A program made the position numbers and the translations under genes. The notes below the pieces were generated by a model, which made no database searches, had not been told where the DNA came from, and saw only the letters and a program-made list of their open reading frames with translations. From NCBI RefSeq assembly GCF_005937185.1, contig NZ_VCNI01000001.1:1670657-1734656 (forward strand): a stretch of 64,000 nucleotides of DNA, in the 5' to 3' direction. This DNA comes from Flagellimonas algicola (GTDB lineage Bacteria > Bacteroidota > Bacteroidia > Flavobacteriales > Flavobacteriaceae). Each line of letters begins with the position of its first letter. The first letter of the stretch is position 1. Below are positions 59,346 to 64,000 of this stretch, piece after piece.

Positions 59346-61120
59346 GCTACCTCCTCTTCGGCCATAAACTGGGCCTCATATAAATCGCTGTAGTAACCGC
59401 CTTTTTTCAACAATTCCTGATGGTTCCCAATTTCCACAATTTGACCGGCATCCATCACAATGATCTTATCTGCTTTTTTGATGGTGGCCAATCGGTGGGC
59501 AATGATTATGGAGGTTCTACCTTCGGTAATCTTATCTGTTGCTCTCTGGATCAACTGCTCGGAATAGGTATCCACGGAAGATGTAGCCTCATCCAAAATC
59601 AAAATGCTGGGGTTACTTACATAAGCCCTTAAAAACGCTATGAGTTGGCGTTGTCCACTGGACAACATGGTTCCGCGTTCCTTCACATTGTACAAATAGC
59701 CTTCCGGAAGACTGGAAATAAACTCATGCACCCCAATTTGCTTCGCGGCGTTTTCAATCTGTTCCAAGGTAACCGATTCTTCCCGCAGGGAAATGTTATT
59801 GGCTATGGAATCCGCAAACAGAAATACATCCTGAAGTACAATGGCAATATGGGAGCGTAAGGATTTTAGGGTATAGTCCCTAATGTTGTGACCATCGACC
59901 AAGATTTCCCCTGAATTGATTTCATAAAAACGATTGAGCAGGTTGATGATCGTAGATTTTCCAGCCCCAGTGGCGCCCACAATGGCAACGGTCTCCCCGG
60001 CTTCAACCTCAAAGGAAATGCCATGCAAGACCTCTTCATTTTCCAGATATCCAAAATGTACATTGGAAAATTGGATATTACCCTTGACATCCGCTTTCTC
60101 CAAACTACCATTATCGGCAATACGGCTGTCCGTATCCAGAATTCCAAAGACCCTGTTTGCCGCCACCATTCCCATTTGCAGGGTATTGAACTTGTCCGCA
60201 ATCTGTCGAAGTGGCCTGAACAATAAGTCCATTAGGAAAAAGAAGGCAATGATAGAACCTTTGTTATCCAAATTAACACTATCAATGTTTTGGATGATCC
60301 CAAAATAAACGACCAAACCAACCCCAACAGAATTGGAGATTTCGGCTATCGGGAAAAAGATGGAGTTGTACCACACGGTCCTTAACCATGCATTTTGATG
60401 CTTTTCATTGATTTTTCTGAATTTTTCCTTTTCAATCTGTTCCCTATTAAATAGCTGTACAATCTTCATTCCAGCAATCCGCTCTTGCACAAATGAATTC
60501 AAATTGGCCACTTGGGCCCTAACATCTATAAAGGCGACTTTCATTGCCTGTTGAAAAAGGCGTGTGGCAATTAAGATTATGGGCAAGATTGCAAACACGA
60601 TCAATGCCAGTCTCCAATTCATTATGAGCATCACGCAAGCGGCACAAAGCATTTTCAGGGTATCGGCCACAATCACAAAAAAGCCTTGACTAAAAATCTC
60701 ACCGATCCGCTGCATATCCGCTACCGCCCTAGTAACCAAAACCCCAATAGAGGAGTTGTCAAAATAGGTCATCTTAAAGCCCACCATTTTTTGGAAAAGC
60801 TTTACGCGGATATCCTTAATCACGGATTCACCCAAAAGGTTAGCATAATAGTTGAACAAAAGTTGACTGATTACCTGGGCAATCAAGGTTCCCAGCATGA
60901 TTAAGACAACAAACAGCAACTGCTCGCTATCTTTATTGGTCAATGGCTCATCTATGATCAACTTTACCAAAATAGGTACGAGCACGGCAAAAGCTGCTGA
61001 CAAAACAGCCATTATGGCCACCAACCAAAAGATACCCCTGTAGGGTTTGGTGTGTCCAAAAACGCGCTTGAACAAGCCAAAATCAAATGCTTTTCCTATT
61101 TCCTCAGTTTTGCTCATCAA
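59342..61120 (-). CDS. ABC transporter, fused membrane and ATPase domains
   Basis: A 592-residue half-transporter of the MsbA/LmrA-like exporter type. Six membrane helices fill about residues 25-315. The ATPase has Walker A G382-A-T-G-A-G-K-S-T390, the signature L-S-S-G-Q-R-Q, and Walker B I-L-I-L-D-E-A-T-S-S-V-D. It should form a homodimer exporting lipid or drug-like molecules. The start lies 17 bases inside the end of truA, so both are probably co-transcribed. Confidence 0.95.
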   Translation of the reverse strand: MMSKTEEIGKAFDFGLFKRVFGHTKPYRGIFWLVAIMAVLSAAFAVLVPILVKLIIDEPLTNKDSEQLLFVVLIMLGTLIAQVISQLLFNYYANLLGESVIKDIRVKLFQKMVGFKMTYFDNSSIGVLVTRAVADMQRIGEIFSQGFFVIVADTLKMLCAACVMLIMNWRLALIVFAILPIILIATRLFQQAMKVAFIDVRAQVANLNSFVQERIAGMKIVQLFNREQIEKEKFRKINEKHQNAWLRTVWYNSIFFPIAEISNSVGVGLVVYFGIIQNIDSVNLDNKGSIIAFFFLMDLLFRPLRQIADKFNTLQMGMVAANRVFGILDTDSRIADNGSLEKADVKGNIQFSNVHFGYLENEEVLHGISFEVEAGETVAIVGATGAGKSTIINLLNRFYEINSGEILVDGHNIRDYTLKSLRSHIAIVLQDVFLFADSIANNISLREESVTLEQIENAAKQIGVHEFISSLPEGYLYNVKERGTMLSSGQRQLIAFLRAYVSNPSILILDEATSSVDTYSEQLIQRATDKITEGRTSIIIAHRLATIKKADKIIVMDAGQIVEIGNHQELLKKGGYYSDLYEAQFMAEEEVA

Positions 61121-61856
61121 AAATATGTTTTGGGTAGGAGATGGCTGTCAAATATAGTCCTTTTGCGGGTACGGAAACCCCAGCTTTACTCCGGTTCCTA
61201 CTCTCGATAATATCATTAATTTTTTCGGGTTCCATTTTACCAAGTCCCACGTCCAGTAAAGTTCCAGCTATCGCCCGGACCATATTCCGAAGAAAACGAT
61301 CTGCAACGATGGAGAAAACCAACTTATCCCCTTTCTTTTCCCAAACCGCTTTGCGGACATCACAATTAAAAGTCTTGACATCTGAATTGGATTTGGAAAA
61401 GCACTCAAAATCAGTATGAGATAATAGGTAGTTTGCGGCCTTGTTCATTGCCATTATATCCAAAGGCTGAAGAATGCAATGTGCAAAATCAGAATAAAAT
61501 GGGTTTTTAACCTGTGCCAACCAGTATTCATAGCTGCGTTCCGTAGCATCAAACCGGGCATGTGCTTCGGCTTTTACTGGAATTATTTCTTGAACGGAAA
61601 TTGCTTCGGGAAGAAATGCATTCAACCTATAGACCAACGCTTCCGTATCCTTGATGGTTTCCGTATCAAAGTGGGCATACATTTCCTTGGCGTGCACCCC
61701 TGAGTCTGTCCTGCCAGCTCCCACTACCTCAATGGATTGGCGCAAAAGGGTGGAAAGTGCCTTCTCCAAAACCTCTTGGACGGTAATGGCATTGGGTTGG
61801 TTTTGCCAGCCATGGTAGGCCTTTCCGAAATAAGCAAATCGGATAAAATATCTCAA
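61104..61856 (-). CDS. truA: tRNA pseudouridine synthase A
   Basis: A 250-residue TruA enzyme. The catalytic aspartate lies in G-A-G-R-T-D-S-G-V-H-A, the start I-R-F-A-Y-F-G-K-A-Y-H-G-W-Q-N-Q-P is typical, and F-L-R-N-M-V-R-A-I-A-G-T-L appears near the C-terminus. It modifies positions 38-40 of tRNA anticodon stems. It overlaps the downstream ABC gene and is divergent from the phosphodiesterase gene across 89 bases. Confidence 0.97.
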   Translation of the reverse strand: MRYFIRFAYFGKAYHGWQNQPNAITVQEVLEKALSTLLRQSIEVVGAGRTDSGVHAKEMYAHFDTETIKDTEALVYRLNAFLPEAISVQEIIPVKAEAHARFDATERSYEYWLAQVKNPFYSDFAHCILQPLDIMAMNKAANYLLSHTDFECFSKSNSDVKTFNCDVRKAVWEKKGDKLVFSIVADRFLRNMVRAIAGTLLDVGLGKMEPEKINDIIESRNRSKAGVSVPAKGLYLTAISYPKHIFDEQN

Positions 61857-61945
61857 TTGGATTCCCTACTTTTAAAATGTTAAAGATACTTGAATCCCAT
61901 CCAATAGAAATTCCGCGTTTATTTTTTTAGCATATTTTTAGCGTT

Positions 61946-62440
61946 ATGACCAAAATCCTGTTGCTCTCGGACACCCATGGACATATAGATGACTCCATTT
62001 TAAAGTATGTTGCGCAAGCAGATGAAGTTTGGCATGCTGGTGATATTGGCAGTTTATCCGTCACAGATAGCATTCAAAAATTGAAACCCTTAAGGGCCGT
62101 ACATGGCAATATTGACAATCATGTGATTCAAAAGGAATTTCTGGAACACGAACGGTTTCTTTGCGAACAGGTAGATGTGTGGATTACGCATATTGGGGGA
62201 TATCCCAATAGATATGATCGCCGGATTAAAGAAGAAATCAAATTGAATCCTCCCAAACTTTTTATCTGTGGGCATTCCCATATTCTGAAGGTTATGCATG
62301 ATAAAAAACTGAATTTGTTACATATGAATCCGGGTGCTTGTGGAAAATATGGACTCCATCAAATCCGAACGATGCTACGGTTTGTAATAGATGGTGATAA
62401 AATATCGGATTTGGAAGTAATTGAACTAGGAAAAAGATAG
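61946..62440 (+). CDS. YfcE-type metallophosphoesterase
   Basis: A 164-residue calcineurin-like phosphoesterase. Motifs include L-S-D-T-H-G-H, H-A-G-D-I-G, H-G-N-I-D, W-I-T-H-I-G-G and C-G-H-S-H, the complete metal-ligand set. YfcE-family enzymes hydrolyse phosphodiesters in vitro, and the physiological substrate is unclear. It is followed two bases later by the MBL lipoprotein gene, so they form an operon. Confidence 0.92.
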   Translation: MTKILLLSDTHGHIDDSILKYVAQADEVWHAGDIGSLSVTDSIQKLKPLRAVHGNIDNHVIQKEFLEHERFLCEQVDVWITHIGGYPNRYDRRIKEEIKLNPPKLFICGHSHILKVMHDKKLNLLHMNPGACGKYGLHQIRTMLRFVIDGDKISDLEVIELGKR

Positions 62441-62442
62441 GC

Positions 62443-63381
62443 ATGAAGTATTGGTTGGCCCTAGTGGCACTTTTTTTATTGTCTTGTAAAACCCAAGCAC
62501 AACAACATGAGATTCAAAGTCCAGTTTCGTTAATTGTGCTTGGCACTGTACAAGATGGTGGTAGCCCCCATATTGGTTGTAAACGGGATTGTTGTGCAGA
62601 ATTGTTTCAAAATCCCGACCCTGAACGCAAGGTGGTTTCCTTGGGCCTTGTTGATCATGAAAACCAGAAAACCTATTTGTTCGAAGCAACACCAGACATG
62701 TCTACCCAACTCAAAGTTTTAAAAACATATGCAGGTCTGGACGCGGAAACACCCACTGGGATTTTCTTGACCCATGCCCATATTGGACATTATACAGGAC
62801 TTATGTATTTAGGCCGGGAAGCCTTGGGTGCTAAGCAAGTACCTATCTATGCCATGCCCAAAATGAAAGCTTTTTTAGAAAACAACGGTCCCTGGAACCA
62901 GTTGGTAGCTTTGGGAAACATTGGCTTGGAAGAGATGATAGACAAGCGAAGTGTGGAACTTACTTCCCATTTGACGGTGATTCCATTCACGGTTCCGCAC
63001 CGAGATGAATTTTCCGAAACAGTGGGCTTTAAAATTATTGGCCCAACCAAAAGTGTCCTTTTCATTCCGGACATCGATAAATGGAAGAAATGGGATGAAA
63101 GCATCACGGAACAAATACGCAACGTGGATTTGGCGTTTTTAGATGCTTCATTTTTTGACAGTAAGGAAATTAATAATAGGGACATTGCAGAAATCCCTCA
63201 TCCTTTTGTAATTGAGAGCATGGAACTTTTTGCTTCGCTACCTGCTTCAGAAAAAGAAAAAATCCATTTTATCCATTTCAATCACACCAACCCTCTTTTG
63301 GATGAAAGCAGTGAAGCCAGCCAATCTGTTCGCGATGCAGGTTATAAAGTGGCCCGATTTCACCAAAAAATAGGTTTATAA
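62443..63381 (+). CDS. PqqB-like metallo-beta-lactamase-fold lipoprotein
   Basis: A 312-residue MBL-fold protein. The leader ends L-L-S-C15, a lipobox. V-L-G-T-V-Q-D-G-G-S-P-H-I-G-C near the N-terminus and T-H-A-H-I-G-H-Y-T-G-L are characteristic of the PqqB-like branch. In this branch the usual H-x-H-x-D-H metal motif has Gly in place of Asp. Later segments are P-H-R-D-E-F and H-F-N-H-T-N-P. No other pqq genes are nearby, so a PQQ role is unlikely. Being a lipoprotein, it acts in the periplasm or at the outer membrane. Function unknown. Confidence 0.82.
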   Translation: MKYWLALVALFLLSCKTQAQQHEIQSPVSLIVLGTVQDGGSPHIGCKRDCCAELFQNPDPERKVVSLGLVDHENQKTYLFEATPDMSTQLKVLKTYAGLDAETPTGIFLTHAHIGHYTGLMYLGREALGAKQVPIYAMPKMKAFLENNGPWNQLVALGNIGLEEMIDKRSVELTSHLTVIPFTVPHRDEFSETVGFKIIGPTKSVLFIPDIDKWKKWDESITEQIRNVDLAFLDASFFDSKEINNRDIAEIPHPFVIESMELFASLPASEKEKIHFIHFNHTNPLLDESSEASQSVRDAGYKVARFHQKIGL

Positions 63382-63450
63382 TCTAATCGGCTAGGTAAGT
63401 ATTCTCATGAACCTTCGTCTAAAGCAGCAAACCATTAGACGATAAAGAAA

Positions 63451-64000
63451 ATGAAAATACCTATTTGGAAGCTTGTTGCACTTGGTGGACTTGCTTTTTT
63501 ACTTTCCTGTGGAGAAAAAACAAAACAGCAAAAAGCAGAAATTGAAACCTATGTTAAGGAGGTTTCCGAGCCTGTATATGACACCAATAACCCCAAAACC
63601 ATTCTGACTGCGGTAGCCAATGCGCATGGCGGTTGGAACGATCTTTGGAAAAAAGGGGATGTTGAGTACACCTATACCTACCATTATCCTTCAACAGGAA
63701 AAACAGACCTCTCCTTGGAACGCTACATTTTTGGTTCTGAGGAATCCTATGGAAAATACAGCAAACATGAAATCAACAATATGCCCAATGCGGAAGGGGA
63801 GTTGACCCAGTATTTTGACGGGGACAAAACCGTTCTGGAACTGAATGGTGACATAGTTGAGGATGCGGAGCATTTGGCCATGGCCGATTTTTTAAGAAGA
63901 ACCAATTATTATTGGTTTGCCATGCCCTACAAGATCAATGACAAGGCTGTAACCGCCAAGTATTTGGGGACAGAAGAATACAATGGAACCACCTACGATA
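63451..64000 (+). CDS. Hypothetical lipoprotein (3' end beyond window)
   Basis: An open frame from the ATG at 63451 to the window end (183 codons visible). The leader ends L-A-F-L-L-S-C20, a lipobox. The mature part has T-I-L-T-A-V-A-N-A-H-G-G-W-N-D-L-W, then beta-rich stretches (V-E-Y-T-Y-T-Y-H-Y-P). This resembles Bacteroidota lipoproteins of LolA-like fold that are annotated as outer-membrane lipoprotein-sorting relatives, but the assignment is weak. It lies 69 bases after the MBL gene and may share its operon. Confidence 0.65.
   Translation, partial: MKIPIWKLVALGGLAFLLSCGEKTKQQKAEIETYVKEVSEPVYDTNNPKTILTAVANAHGGWNDLWKKGDVEYTYTYHYPSTGKTDLSLERYIFGSEESYGKYSKHEINNMPNAEGELTQYFDGDKTVLELNGDIVEDAEHLAMADFLRRTNYYWFAMPYKINDKAVTAKYLGTEEYNGTTYD

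Overview
The window is AT-rich DNA that reads as the chromosome of a marine, polysaccharide-feeding Flavobacteriaceae bacterium (Bacteroidota). The signs are a SusC/SusD pair with its own FecR and ECF sigma factor, many lipoproteins with Bacteroidota-style signals, twin-arginine leaders of the RRNF type, few Shine-Dalgarno-like leaders, and flavobacterial housekeeping families (ClpS, PrmA, TpiA, a DoxX-family protein, a DUF1599-type protein, FolP, CdaA, TruA). The genus is not decidable from sequence alone. No rRNA, tRNA, CRISPR array or complete insertion sequence was seen.

Layout. (1) 1-21.9 kb, almost all on the minus strand: a catabolic locus of a kind better known from Planctomycetes and Verrucomicrobia. 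From its promoter end it holds a PSCyt/PSD1 haem protein, a DUF1501 protein, an NHL propeller, a sulfatase, a DUF2231-haem-LRR fusion, a three-gene TRAP transporter (dctP-dctQ-dctM), and then two copies of a two-gene module (FAD-dependent oxidoreductase plus a small exported protein with an FMN-attachment-like motif). A second sulfatase and a propeller-Dabb fusion follow, the latter cut by the window edge. A divergent AraC regulator sits at 22.1 kb. (2) 23.2-28.4 kb: an ECF sigma/membrane-protein pair, a DUF6249-like membrane protein, a beta-lactamase-fold hydrolase, an alpha/beta hydrolase broken by an in-frame stop, and a CAP-domain lipoprotein. (3) 28.6-37 kb: alkaline phosphatase, SusD, SusC with STN domain, FecR and ECF sigma. 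(4) 37.2-48.9 kb: a complete myo-inositol operon (iolJ-iolB-iolC-iolD-symporter-mmsA-iolE-iolG) behind a LacI regulator and a perfect operator palindrome, with a divergent HAD phosphatase. (5) 49-64 kb: small regulators, lipoproteins and core housekeeping genes.

How the parts may work together. In region 1, exported sulfatases, flavin enzymes and c-type haem proteins, with a TRAP transporter whose binding protein keeps a likely carboxylate-binding arginine, suggest extracytoplasmic desulfation and oxidation of an acidic, perhaps sulfated, sugar followed by TRAP uptake. The substrate is unknown. In regions 3 and 4, a SusCD pair with no glycoside hydrolase lies between an alkaline phosphatase and an inositol catabolic operon, so uptake of inositol or an inositol phosphate/glycoside is a reasonable guess. 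Both proposals are inferences from gene content.
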